Positions 10,201 through 21,000 of a stretch of DNA of 64,000 bases are shown piece by piece. The stretch's first letter is position 1; every line of letters begins with the position of its first letter. This DNA is from Oryzias latipes (Eukaryota > Chordata > Actinopteri > Beloniformes > Adrianichthyidae), in contig NC_019859.2 in assembly GCF_002234675.1 (NCBI RefSeq), forward strand, positions 9,885,983-9,949,982. The letters run 5' to 3'. The translations under genes and the position numbers were made by a program. The notes under the pieces were generated by a model. The model had not been told where the DNA came from. It was given only the letters and a program-made list of their open reading frames with translations, and made no database searches.

Positions 10201-11742
10201 TAAAGTGCAATGTGAATATAAGAAATAGTTATCAATTCTTTACAGCTTTTTTTGTTTGACGTTGCTACTGAAAGCTCCGTGTTGAGCAGATATGAGGATG
10301 GACCGGATTGGACTGTAGGTCAGGAAAACACGGGATAAAGAAAAAGAAATGTTGCACTGAAGGAGTCAATTATTTTGATGGAAAAAGTGTGATTGTGTAA
10401 AAAGGCTTTTTCTTTAATCATTAAAAAATGGTCATTGAAGGAAAGCATTCTGCCAGTGAAAACTAATAGAGCTGTTAAAGGTATAGTTTGTTTTTCTATA
10501 AGAAAATTTGTGTCCTTTTGTCACCAATTCTTCTCAACGTTTTTTATTTAATAATAATAATGGATTGGATTTATCTGCGCTTTTCAAGTCACTCAAAGCG
10601 CTTGCATTGTGTCCATTATTCATTCACTTTAGCCTCCTTATAGCTGTGTTAAAGGAAAGCCTTATCGTATGCTTATTACATTTTTATTTAATGAACAATG
10701 TATTGAAAGATTGAAATTATTCTTGTTAAAACAAATGTAAATTGTTCAGTTCCCCTGTTTAAAAAATATGTTTCTTTTTAGTCTTTTAGTCACTTTAGTT
10801 TTACTATAACTTGAGGACAAAAATTAAACTCAATTTTCTTCAAATTATTTCACTGAATGCATATGTTTTTTCATGCAAATAAAGGTCATTCTCTTTTTCT
10901 TTGTCAATCTGAGGGTTGGCTCTTAAAGTGCACTTCTTTTTTAATTATCTGTATATATATTTGGAACAGATCAACTTCTGAGGTTTACCGTATATTTATC
11001 ATCCATCACAAACGTGTGCAATTGCAGTTTTCTTTAAAAAAAAACTTATTTCATTTCATTTATCCCACAATGGGGACAATAAATAAATAAATTAATTGTA
11101 AATTTAAATGTAAGTGGAAAAGTGGTCATCAACGATTTAAAAGCTCCAATTAGTTTGGTTGTAAACAGGAACACAACATTTCTTTACACTGCCTCAGGGT
11201 ATAGTCATGGGGGTGAAAGGAAATTTTAAAACATTAAGGACCTAAACAACATTTTTTTTCATCAGTGGCTTTTTATTTTAGTCGTTTTAAACGGACTTCC
11301 ATCTTTTTTGGGGGGCTTCTTAGCCGTGTTCAACTTCAAAGCAACTGAAACTTCGATTTCACAAATAAAACAGAAAATTACAAAGCAAGCAAATCATAAT
11401 CGACACGTTTATCTAGTAAATATTACTGTCCACTTTCAAAAATGTTGATAGATATTCGTTTGCAAGAAGTAGTTTCAGCAAAAAGTTTAAGCTAGCACCT
11501 AGCATAAGCTCAAGTTAGCTGTGATTGACAGCAAAGTCGATTGTGAAAAAGACATTTTTTAAAACTCTCTGAAGAACAACAGCGAGAGAAAAACATTCCA
11601 AGAAATCAAAATGAGGGTTAAATTAAATTTATAATTGTTCTGTAAAATATCACTTGCCCTTAGATGAAATGGACTCGTCCGAACCGAGCGGCGCTGGGAA
11701 GTCTTGGGTGGAGGTTTGGCCGCCGATGAGAAGCGCCATCAT
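7084..11742 (-). CDS. coprs: COPRS-like gene (cooperator of PRMT5), four exons
   Basis: Joining 9,255-9,663, 8,631-8,749 and 7,084-7,259 to an N-terminal exon at 11,658-11,742 gives one frame of about 262 residues, with phases 1, 2 and 1 matching at every junction. The last 95 residues contain an acidic EEENWENDI stretch, then NPYGPEELLHFAV, IDYNPKVHHPHPI and a final EQFADADD. Human COPRS has the same order: EDWDSEL, NPYDADDI, IYDPSWHHPPPLI and QFDDAED at the very end. COPRS is a nuclear histone-binding protein that recruits the arginine methyltransferase PRMT5 to chromatin. The N-terminal half (basic, Ser-rich) is not recognisable, as expected for a fast-evolving region, and the predicted protein is longer than the human 184 residues. 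Position next to RAB11FIP4 supports the call. The first exon is the weakest part; translation could instead begin at the ATG at 9,653-9,655. Confidence 0.7.
7425..7545. repeat. Teleost interspersed-repeat fragment
   Basis: The string 'gtcattcatccaggttgg', followed by 'agaagacgtttcacctctta' and 'ccaagaggctttgtcaattc', is a familiar dispersed sequence of fish genomes. It contains a perfect 12-bp inverted repeat at 7,519-7,544 (CTTTGTCAATTC / GAATTGACAAAG). Family not assigned. Confidence 0.5.
7800..7857 (+). repeat. LINE/SINE 3' tail fragment
   Basis: 'tttccccattgtgggatc' followed by 'aataaagttttattctattc' is the common 3' end of fish LINE and partner SINE copies. Similar tails occur at 11,050-11,095 and 42,000-42,030. 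Confidence 0.5.
8631..8749 (-). CDS. coprs: COPRS-like exon 3
   Basis: Acceptor 'cttgtcgtag|G' and donor 'CCTTATG|GTAACA'. The 119-base exon completes an Arg codon from exon 2. It encodes the acidic motif SKEEENWENDIQDV and then FGVNPY, the first block shared with human COPRS. Confidence 0.65.
9255..9663 (-). CDS. coprs: COPRS-like exon 2
   Basis: Acceptor 'tgtatcacag|GTGACACAATG' and donor 'GGCGAG|GTGAGC'. The 409-base exon is open throughout and encodes a Ser/Arg/Lys-rich, probably disordered segment that ends in the basic run KTFKHKNKAR. Its G+C content is clearly above the flanks. Confidence 0.65.
10555..10640 (+). repeat. SINE-like fragment ('gcgcttttca ... caaagcgctt')
   Basis: Short match to the same 'tatagcgcttttc...cactcaaagcgctt' head seen in the fuller copy at 53,757-54,008. 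The rest of the element is missing. Confidence 0.45.
11658..11742 (-). CDS. coprs: COPRS-like exon 1 (GC-AG intron follows)
   Basis: Starts with two adjacent ATG codons and encodes MMALLIGGQTSTQDFPAPL plus nine residues. The donor reads AAGG|GCAAGTG, the typical strong context for the rare GC donor class. It leaves phase 1, which joins in frame to the acceptor at 9,663. The segment is a small CpG-containing island in AT-rich DNA. There is no direct proof that it is transcribed. Confidence 0.5.
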
Positions 11743-12440
11743 TTGATTGATGTAGCAACCAAACAAACCAAAACATGCAACGACAATTTCAGTGGTGAAA
11801 TGCTAAAGATTTGAACCTTGATGCGACTTAAACTGAGCACAAACCTAATTTTGAACGTTTAAACTACTCAAGAACTTTAGAAAGTCCTATGATATAACAA
11901 AAATGTAAATGAATAATAAAATAAGTTAATTCAGTAAAGGAGTGGGATGATATAAATTTCATTCCTTCCACTACTTTTAAAGCAAATATTTAAACACCTT
12001 TTGACAAACTTCCCATTTAATGGAGTCAATGTTTCATTAACGTACACACAAATACAAATGTCTATTTTGAGTAATTATGTCATTTCCAAGTGTGTGTGTG
12101 GATGTTAATGGATTTCTTTTACTTGAAATTTTCCAGTCAAGTCACTATTAATTATTCAGAGTTTGATCTGTTTATCTCTTTTGTTGGCCTACTTTGGTAT
12201 TTTTTTGTTTTGAATACTTGCTTGAAAATCAATCAAATAAAAATTAGCATAAAGATTTGAGTGAATTTACACATTCAACACAAGGAAAAAAAAACTTTAT
12301 TTACTGATTATACTAATTGTAATCTAATCCTAAAAGAAGAAAACATTGTTGGTAAGGCTGTTACTGCTTGTGGGGAACATTTTTTGTAGTAGCAGCAATT
12401 AAACAAAACAATGCAAATTGCTGTTGCAGAATCAATCTAA
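11743..12440. other. Intergenic, no gene recognised
   Basis: AT-rich sequence upstream of the COPRS-like first exon. It may hold its promoter, but no TATA box or CpG island can be defined. Confidence 0.4.
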
Positions 12441-12444
12441 AAGC

Positions 12445-12625
12445 TGCTGGATGGCTCCATTGGCTGCATGCAGGACTGGTGTGTGGGAAACCAGGGGTTG
12501 CTTCCCAGGGGTGCAATGAGCTGAATCTAGTGTGAGTTGTTGGGCAATAACCTACTGCCTACATATGTAGCCAGAAGGGGGGGGGCAGGCAGATCTGGGT
12601 CTCCCTGTGCTGGTCCCCGCCCGGA
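12445..12625 (+). repeat. SINE-like element
   Basis: A GC-richer block with 'gatggctccattggctgcat', 'ggggttgcttcccagg', a G run at about 12,577-12,585 and 'gtccccgcccggataaaa', set in AT-rich DNA. The head resembles a degraded tRNA-type promoter and the end resembles common fish SINE tails. Family not assigned. Confidence 0.45.
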
Positions 12626-12879
12626 TAAAATACAAATTGGGTTGATAATATTACAAATTGATGTTTTGTGATAATGTAAAAGTATAAAAATAATCTTTCA
12701 TTGACTTAAATCTTAAAATTAGACAAAAATCAAGCAACAAAAAAAGCAATAATTTGCCGTGCACATATGACAGGTTGCTTTTTTGGTTTTATTAACATAA
12801 GAATCTATCTCCGCCTGCTTCCCCCTCAGTCCACACAACAGAGGGAGAATTCAAACACCGTTGTGACAGAAGAACCGTA

Positions 12880-14900
12880 AAAGCAATTTTTATTGCAGAT
12901 TCAAGTGGCAAATAGACTTTATCATGAAAACCTTTCAGAGCAACAGAAGTCGGAGACTTAATTTTTTCAACAGGATGTACCCTTTGATTTGATTCAAATC
13001 TTTAATGGCACCAAGTACTACTGAGAGGTCAGGTTTGTGGAGAAAAACCAAACACAAATCAGTAAAGTACTGTAATAAGTTAATATTGCTTATAGTTGTG
13101 AGTAAATAAGTAGGATGACAGGATGTAAAAAGCCAGTTTAAAATGAAATGAATAGAAGCGCATTTAAACTAACACAAAAAAAACAATGAAAAGAGAAAAA
13201 TGTTATAATTACTCACAAAACATATCTGGCTTGAGTACCATATAAAGCATTGAGCTGTACAGCTAAAGCATTCCTTTCTATGCAATAAAAGGGTAGCCTT
13301 TTCTTGATAAAACAGTACAAAATAGTTTTTTTTAGTACCAGTTTGAGAAAAACAGTGAGTGGCACATGAATACAAAGTACATTTACAGTTCAAAAACATA
13401 TAGACAGAATGTACCCTCAATCTTGAAGAATGTCCTTGAAAAGGCACAGACAGAAGAAAAAGAAAAGGACCATGCAAACAAAACGAAATGTTTGTGCAAG
13501 GACGCAAAACTGGTTAAGAATAGTTACATAATACAGCAGATGCCCACCCTCCTACACACCTGAATACTGTAGATTTCTTTGTTTTAATGTGAAATCTGAC
13601 TGTATTTTTATTTTGAATGATCTTTTGATCATATAGAAACTAAACTGTGAAGTTGTACATTCATGATATTTACAGCATTAGTTTCAGGGAGTTATTTGGG
13701 TTTCACTTAATCATGTTTTTAGCCAAAAAAAGGTTTAGTCTCCTGTTCGCGCGCTTCCATCCAGAATCTGTGTCGACCTCACTGAGAACAGATCTTCAGA
13801 AAGCCTTTCAATCAGTCCAAAGTACATCCACCACACATCCAGTACATTCATATCACGACTCCTCTGTGCAACATTGTTTGGGTCAATTACTCCAGCAGAA
13901 ATACAAAATCAGTTTTCAGTTCTGGCTTTGCCAGCTCCTAGAATGGAAGTTCCAGTTAAAAGACCCTCCCTGATTGCCACGTCCGTGCCATAAAGCAGCA
14001 GTCTTAACCAACTAAGGGACACTTCTTTGTGAAAAGGTTCACTGTTGTAATGATTGACACTTCAAGTGCTGTTTGCAAGGTTCCTTGGAAGACATCTTAT
14101 TAAGATTATAAATAAAGTTGTCACCTTCATCGCACTTTCAAAGACTTTACAAAATTCCTTTTTCGCCAGCACACTTAACCTCAACAACAATTGTGCTGTT
14201 TATTGTTTTGCATTTCTATTTTATTCTGATAAAATCTGCCTCATCCCCTTCAGTCTTCTTAAGCACGTTTGTTTAAATAAGTGCAGTCTGAAAAAAAACC
14301 CCTCCACGATGGATATTGGTTTGCAGCTCAGGCAGCGGGCTCGCCTTCTCGCCTTCATGTCTGCTTCTTAACTTATGTTAATGTACTTTCCAAAATGTGT
14401 TGATGCATATATTTAAAAAAAAAAGATGCTTCTGAATTAGACACCCATTATTACAGCAGTAGATGTTACTGTATTCCAGTATTTAGGTTCAAGTATATCA
14501 CATCCCGTTTCATACGCTGACTGTCAGTTCTAAATGAAAACGAGTCATGTGTGCGTAAAAGTTATCAATTCCTCGCATTAGACCAAAGTAGTACAAACAC
14601 ATTTCAGAGCACAGAGTGAATACAGTTGGAGACTGAGATGAACAGTTACAGTTTCTAAGCTATTAGGCAGTAAGCATTGGTTAAGTCCCTTTACCTCAAC
14701 TGAAGATTTAACTTCACCTTTGAGAGTAAAGTCCCAATACAACAAGCACTGAACAGTCACGGGCGAGACCGAGTCCGCTTCACCTTGTCTTTCATCTGTA
14801 CAGGTTCCTGTCCTGACTTGCCTGCAGGTTCTGATCAGGCAGTTGGAAAAAGCCCACTTTGCCTGAGATTAGGAACCGTTTTCCTGCAGGTTCTCCGCTG
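12880..14900 (-). other. rab11fip4: Probable RAB11FIP4 3' UTR
   Basis: The stretch directly downstream of the RAB11FIP4 stop codon holds no other exon. On the minus strand a candidate AATAAA polyadenylation hexamer lies at 12,889-12,894. Vertebrate RAB11FIP4 genes have long 3' UTRs, so the extent is plausible, but the true end cannot be set without transcript data. Confidence 0.35.
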
Positions 14901-15017
14901 TTAGTTCTTGATCTCCAGAATGGAAGGGTTATGATCGAGAATGGATAGGATGATTTTGTCCATGTACTGCCTCAGACGTATGTTGATTTCCTCCTGCTGC
15001 TTTAGGGCATCCATCAA
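14901..15017 (-). CDS. rab11fip4: RAB11FIP4 last coding exon: Rab11-binding domain
   Basis: Acceptor 'atttttctgcag|TTGATGG'. Encodes LMDALKQQEEINIRLRQ and YMDKIILSILDHNPSILEIK, then N and TAA. The Tyr-Met-Asp, paired Ile and NPSILEI residues form the conserved FIP Rab-binding core that contacts the switch regions of Rab11. Confidence 0.95.
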   Translation of the reverse strand: MMDALKQQEEINIRLRQYMDKIILSILDHNPSILEIKN

Positions 15018-18000
15018 CTGCAGAAAAATGTCAAAGACTTCATTTTAGTTCATCAGTGATGTTTGCACACATCTACGCAAGCCAAAACAACTACAACAAG
15101 ACAGCAATTATTTCTATTGTTGCTATAAGGAAATTATGGGGACTGTGTCTCGTTACATCTGCCATCAGTTGCAAATTTAGTTAAATTTGCAACTGATGGC
15201 TGTAACGTCCTAACAAATATTTTCATTGTGAGCTTGTTTTTCTTTGCTTAATTTTGATGACAAAGAAAACTTTTTAACATCCATTCTAGAAAAAAAAATT
15301 GTGTTTTTGGCGTTTTTTTACATGTTCTTGCAGCATATTTCTTATGATGGAAGACACATAAAAAGAAAATTAAGATTAAAATAACCTTTCTGAGGATCTC
15401 TTTATTCAAATTGTTGTGAATCAGCAGTAGAAAAACATCCACTGGGGCTAGCCGGTGCTAGTCTAACTAGGTGTGCTGAAAGTTTGGCGTTTCATATCCT
15501 TTTAAAGACCCTAAAAGGCTTAGAAAACCACAGTATTATCTTATCAGTTCATCAATCCATGAATCGATCTTGATTCTTTAAACTATTTGATATGTTTTAT
15601 GCTGAATGCTCTTCCTGACACTCCCTCTGCATTAACCGGGCTTGGGACCGGCACACTGGCAAGACACCAGCTTGTGCTCTGTTGAGGCAACATTTGTTTG
15701 TCCGTGCATCCTTACACGTTTTTGCCATTAATATTTAATATAATTATTTTTGTTGTTTATTTATGTTTGGCTTTTTTCCCCCATCATTTTTATTTCTGTA
15801 GTTCATCCTGGATTTTTGCAGGCCGTCACATTGGGGGGGGGGGGGGGGGGGGTGTCGTGGCATCCCTTGTCTATATCCAGCTTTGCACAAAACTGATGTT
15901 TGTGAGGAAACTTTAAAAGTTAAGAGCCAAGAACCGCTCCAACCCAGCCAGCAACACTCGTGTTGGATTTTACCTGGTCTCTGGAAGCATTCTCTATTTC
16001 AGCTGCTAGAGACTGGGCCTTGGTCTGCGTGGCAAACAGGTTCTTGGCTTCAAACAGGCTCAGGCTGAGGATCTGACCGTTTAGCTCGTCGTTCTGTTCT
16101 TTCAGTTTGTGGTTCTCCTAAAAAATAAAAAGGGGGAGGGAGAGAGGAAACGAGAACAGGTCAGACACACAAGAACACAAAAGAACATCAAAAATGACAG
16201 CCACTACTTAAGCCTTACTCAACATTACAGCAGAACACAGAGCTCAGTACCAGCAGACACAGCAATGCTCTTCTAATCTGGATGTAACATGGGTTATGCA
16301 TGTTAACGGCTCCCTTATTTGTCTGTTGGGTTATGAAAGCTGCACATTGAAGCCACCTGCTGAGATCGGGTCAGTTTGCTTCTCCCCTTGTTCTTTCTCT
16401 TTGGCCTCCAACAAGGGAATTGCTAAATGTAGTCTGGGCGAGTTTGAGTTACTCAGTTTTTATTAGTGGTTAATCGGGACGTCAAAAGGCGCAGAAGCAA
16501 TTTTACCATGACGTCGGGGCAGAGCCGAGCCCCAGATAACAGCAGCTGATGGAATTCAGGGGGAAGAAAGTCCTGGGATGTAAACGACTGGACACACACA
16601 TAGAAATATTGAAACATGTGCAGAGGCAAGTAAAAGAGTGACTTCCGTCCAGATTGTACTGGGTTGAGTCACTCATTTTACATCTGAAATAAACTGGTCT
16701 AATTTGTAGTATTTGTCACCAAGTCATTTTTTTTGGTGGCCCACTCAGGCAGACTCTCCTTCTTCCTTTTTCCATTTTTGGCTGCTTTGAATCAAATGTG
16801 TGGCTTCTTATCTGCTAATAGCTGCATGGATGTAAATTGATTTTATTCTGAAGAACAGCTTTGAACGTACTCCACGAGACAGAGGCAAACTGCCTACAGT
16901 TTAACAATCTAAAATGCAATGATGATGCTAAATCTTTTAGCAAAAAGTCCCTGCTCTTTTCTGGGTTGAACATAACATCAGTTGTTTTGTTATGCCACAC
17001 TTTACCAGACATTTTAGAGATAAATGTCACTTTTAAGGCAATCCTGATGATCAATGATTGACAAAACACACAGATCACACATCTGCAGCTGTAATAAAAT
17101 TGCAATTAAGCTCCATAGTTTGAGGTCAAAACTAAAGTCGTGTCGTAGGCTATGTTGAGGACAGCACTGCTATAAAAAAGGAACATTATAATTGGTTATC
17201 AGACCCACAGCCATCCTGGTAATGTACCACTTAAATCTGCTCTGTTGTAATGTCTCTGCAGACACAAAAATGTCAAAAGGTCTTCCTTGGTCTATGAAAT
17301 TAGCTCACCTGCTTCTCAGGGAGCACATAAACTCCAGTTTGTGTAAGGATCCCTGACGTTTGTTGGACAAGCAAAAACGTGTGAACTCAATGGATCAGCA
17401 GTTTTTGAAATCAGCACAAAAAAAATAATGACCATAGAAAAAAAAAGAAATTCCCTTGCTGATCAAGCCTGACAGAAAAATGTAAAACGAACGAAGCGTT
17501 TGGTCCATACCTGCCTGAGTCTCTTGACCTCGTGCTCAAGCTCTACCTCCCTGGTCCTGCAGCTGAGGTCTGCGAGTCCAGAGGAAGAGCTGCGGCCCCG
17601 GCCGGGCTTCTCTGCCTCCAGCTTGAAGAGCTGCAAATGCTCCAGCTCTCGGCGCAGGTCCTCTATTAGCTGCAGGTCAAACAATGGATAGACCCATTTA
17701 CATCGTTACATAACGTCATGGCGGAGTTTTTCTATGAGCTGAAATAAACAATGTAAAACACTATAAAATGCCACCAAGAGTGGACAAAATGCACCCCCCC
17801 CCCTTATTTTCTGCATATGACTGTATAAAATACCCCCCTCCCCCACCTCCTGCATGGCTTCCTTCTCTGTCTGGAACTGCTGTCTGTTCTGCTTCAGTTT
17901 GTCCATCATTTTTCTGTAGAGGTCCATTTCATCCTTCAGTCGCAGACTGGTGTCCTCCAGCTTATTGGTCATCCTCTGCTTCTCCTGAGGGTGGAAAAGT

Positions 18001-21000
18001 ACACACGTTTATGTCTTTGTTTCATTAAACATTGCTTTTTGAATACCTTTCAACAATTACATGCATTATTTCATTTACCGTGTGCTTTTGGAGACTGAAA
18101 TTATTTACGTGGTAAATACAATGATTCCTAATGACGGCAATATGTTTTAAATTTAAATTCGGGGGAAACTGACATTTAAGAAAAGAAATAGAATTTACAA
18201 AAAATATGGTTTGTTTAGGAACCTCCACCCTGCAGAGTAAAAATGAAGCTGGACTTTCAAATGATTGAAGTTTGGAATAAGAGCTGCTTAGCGTCCAGTA
18301 GAAAAGCCTCACCTCGTCCAGCTTCTCTGTCTGTGACTTCAGACGGCACAGGTTAAGAGACATCTCCATGTTTTCATCTTCCAGCTGCTTTACCCTATAC
18401 AAAGAAGCAAGGAAGTAGCACTGTTTTAATGTATTTTGAATAACTTTAAATGTTTTTGTGGCAGAGACATTCATCTGTTGCAAAGTAGGTCAAATTTGAC
18501 ACCATTGTTTTTCTGATGTCTAACAGTAACGGAAGAAGCTGGTAAAAAACAAAAACATTCCAAACTGTTCAGGACTTGACATTAAATAATAAATCAACGT
18601 TGTAAACACATCATATTGACATGTCAGCTTATTTAGGGCTCAATAAGCTCCTTCAGCCCCGTAACGTATACCTGTACGTGTCTGGAGGGACTAAATCCTC
18701 CGTTTTGCACGGATTTATGGGATAACATGTCAGTTTCATTGCACTGTCATTGGGAGTTGTGACTGTCAGTGCTAGGAAATCCTTCAAGCGCCTCACCTGC
18801 AGCAGGTTTCTGCAACCTTTAGCAGTAAAAGAGTCATTTGGGCCCATTTCTTACTCATCTAAACCTTTTAGGAGCCACAAAACTTTTACTTTTACATTCA
18901 TTCACATGCACTCATTACATTACTTTTTATAATAACTCTGAAATATATTTCTTATTTGACATGAATAAAAACAGAAAGAGAGACTAGCACTTTTTCAAAA
19001 AGTGGAGTAGTTTTTGACAGAAGCTAGTATGACATCTTTTAAAAATAAGAGACTTCCTGTGCCAAAACTTTACTTTTAAAACATCGTATTCTTTTAATTT
19101 TCTTCTGCCAAAGATTCACTATGGAGGGGTGACAGGGCTCCAGAGCCTCAGGTTGCAGATCCCTGACCTACCAGCTCTTTTACCACAGCCACCATTTTGC
19201 TCTGTAATTCTAGAAAAAGAGTCGATGCATTTGGGGGATAAATGGGACCACGGGGCAGAACCTGATTTATTAGCCTAAATTAGATAAAACAGTCAGGATT
19301 GTTGCTTTGTAGTTAAAAGGAAAATCTATAAAAAAGGAAGCCTTTGATAACGTGCATTTATTAATTAAATGATAAAATCCGACAATTGTTCAAAGAAATT
19401 GTAGACTAAACCAACAAAAACTCCTAGTGCGGGTCTTTACATATTGCTTTTTTTTTTATCTTTACATGTTAGCAACACCTGATGAAAATACGGGGGTCCT
19501 TATGGTTTAAAACATGTCAAAAAAAGAAGAGTTCATCAGGTCAAATCATTACTGTCACTTTTGAAGACTTTATTAGACATATCAGTCATGTCTCAGCCTG
19601 TGATCAAAGGCCATGAAAATATTTGTGCCTTCCGTCTTGCATACTTGAAATTTTTTGCAAACATTGTTAACATCCTGGGACCTGGAGGTTCAAGTCCAAG
19701 TGTTCTCTAGCGCCCTCTTGTGGTGTCTTCTACCAACACACGCAAAAGAAGTGACAACAGTAACATTGTCAGTGCACGACTTAAAAAAAAAAAGATAATG
19801 GGCAACTGTGCAATTTATTGCCCACTAAGTGTAACGAGTTTCTGCCAGCTGGTATTCTGATAAAAAATGTACCAAAAGAGGATTTTGTACTTGTGTGCAT
19901 GTGCTTCTCACCGACTGTGAAGTAGTTCTATGTGCGTGCTTTTGTCCCTCTCCATCTTGATGTAGGCCTCCCTGTGCCTCCGTGTCTCCTCCTGCAGAGT
20001 TTGTTCTGCTCGGGTTTCTTGGTCCTTGAGCAGCTCTTCCAGTTCATTAACTCTGAGAAAACAAACCATGTCGCACAAATTGTTTTAGATACTGCATCAA
20101 ATATGACCTATAAGGGGTCTCTCAGACTCCGGGCTATACAGTCTAACATTTTATCCCCTTACCTGTGTACTAGCTGTGTATTCTCCTGCTTTAGCCTGGA
20201 CTTGAGATCTCCATTCATCACAATCTCATTTTCCAGTTCTGCCACCTTCTTCTCAAGAGAACTCACCTGCCATAAAGAGAATATGTTTGATAGAAATGCA
20301 ACAAAAAGCTGAAGCATGGGATTTCCAAAAATAAATCAATACTAGATATAGATATTATTGTAATTAATTCCATCTGAATGTTCTGAGAAAAGCTAAAGGA
20401 ATTATCAAATAAGGAGGGTAAGTTTGGACAACAAAAACCACTAAATTGTCCAATCATGTTTCAATTCTTTGCATGTCACTAATTCCCAACGTACCATTAA
20501 ATCCAGGACTCCACTAGTCCTTAATTTGGCATCCCCTTATTCGGAAAACATTGAAGATTTCTTTATGTAATTGAAATTAGAATCAGCCATGAAGGGGTTA
20601 AACCCACACAAAAACCCCCACTAAAGTTTAAAATGTTGTTCCAGTCTAAAATGTTCTGGATTAGTCAGGCTGAGTCAGTCCATCTATGTAAGCAGATCAT
20701 AATTGTCTGTTTTGATTGGTTCAGTGCCTCAGACAATCAGATCTTATTCATTCAGATGGTTTGTTTTAAGAGTTGATTAAATAAGGGTTCTTTTAAATAA
20801 AATGAAAAATAAACAGATAGGAATGTGCAGATGAAGAAAATGTGAATGCTTTTCTACCTTCTCGTTGATGTCGACGTCACAGGAGTCAATGCTGTCTCTG
20901 AAAAGGTCCTCTGTGCTTCCGTTACTGCTGCTCAGGTTGCTGTTGTGAAGCAGCTGCCTGTTCAAAAAACAGATGAGCAACCTGACTCTGGTGAAGAGAA

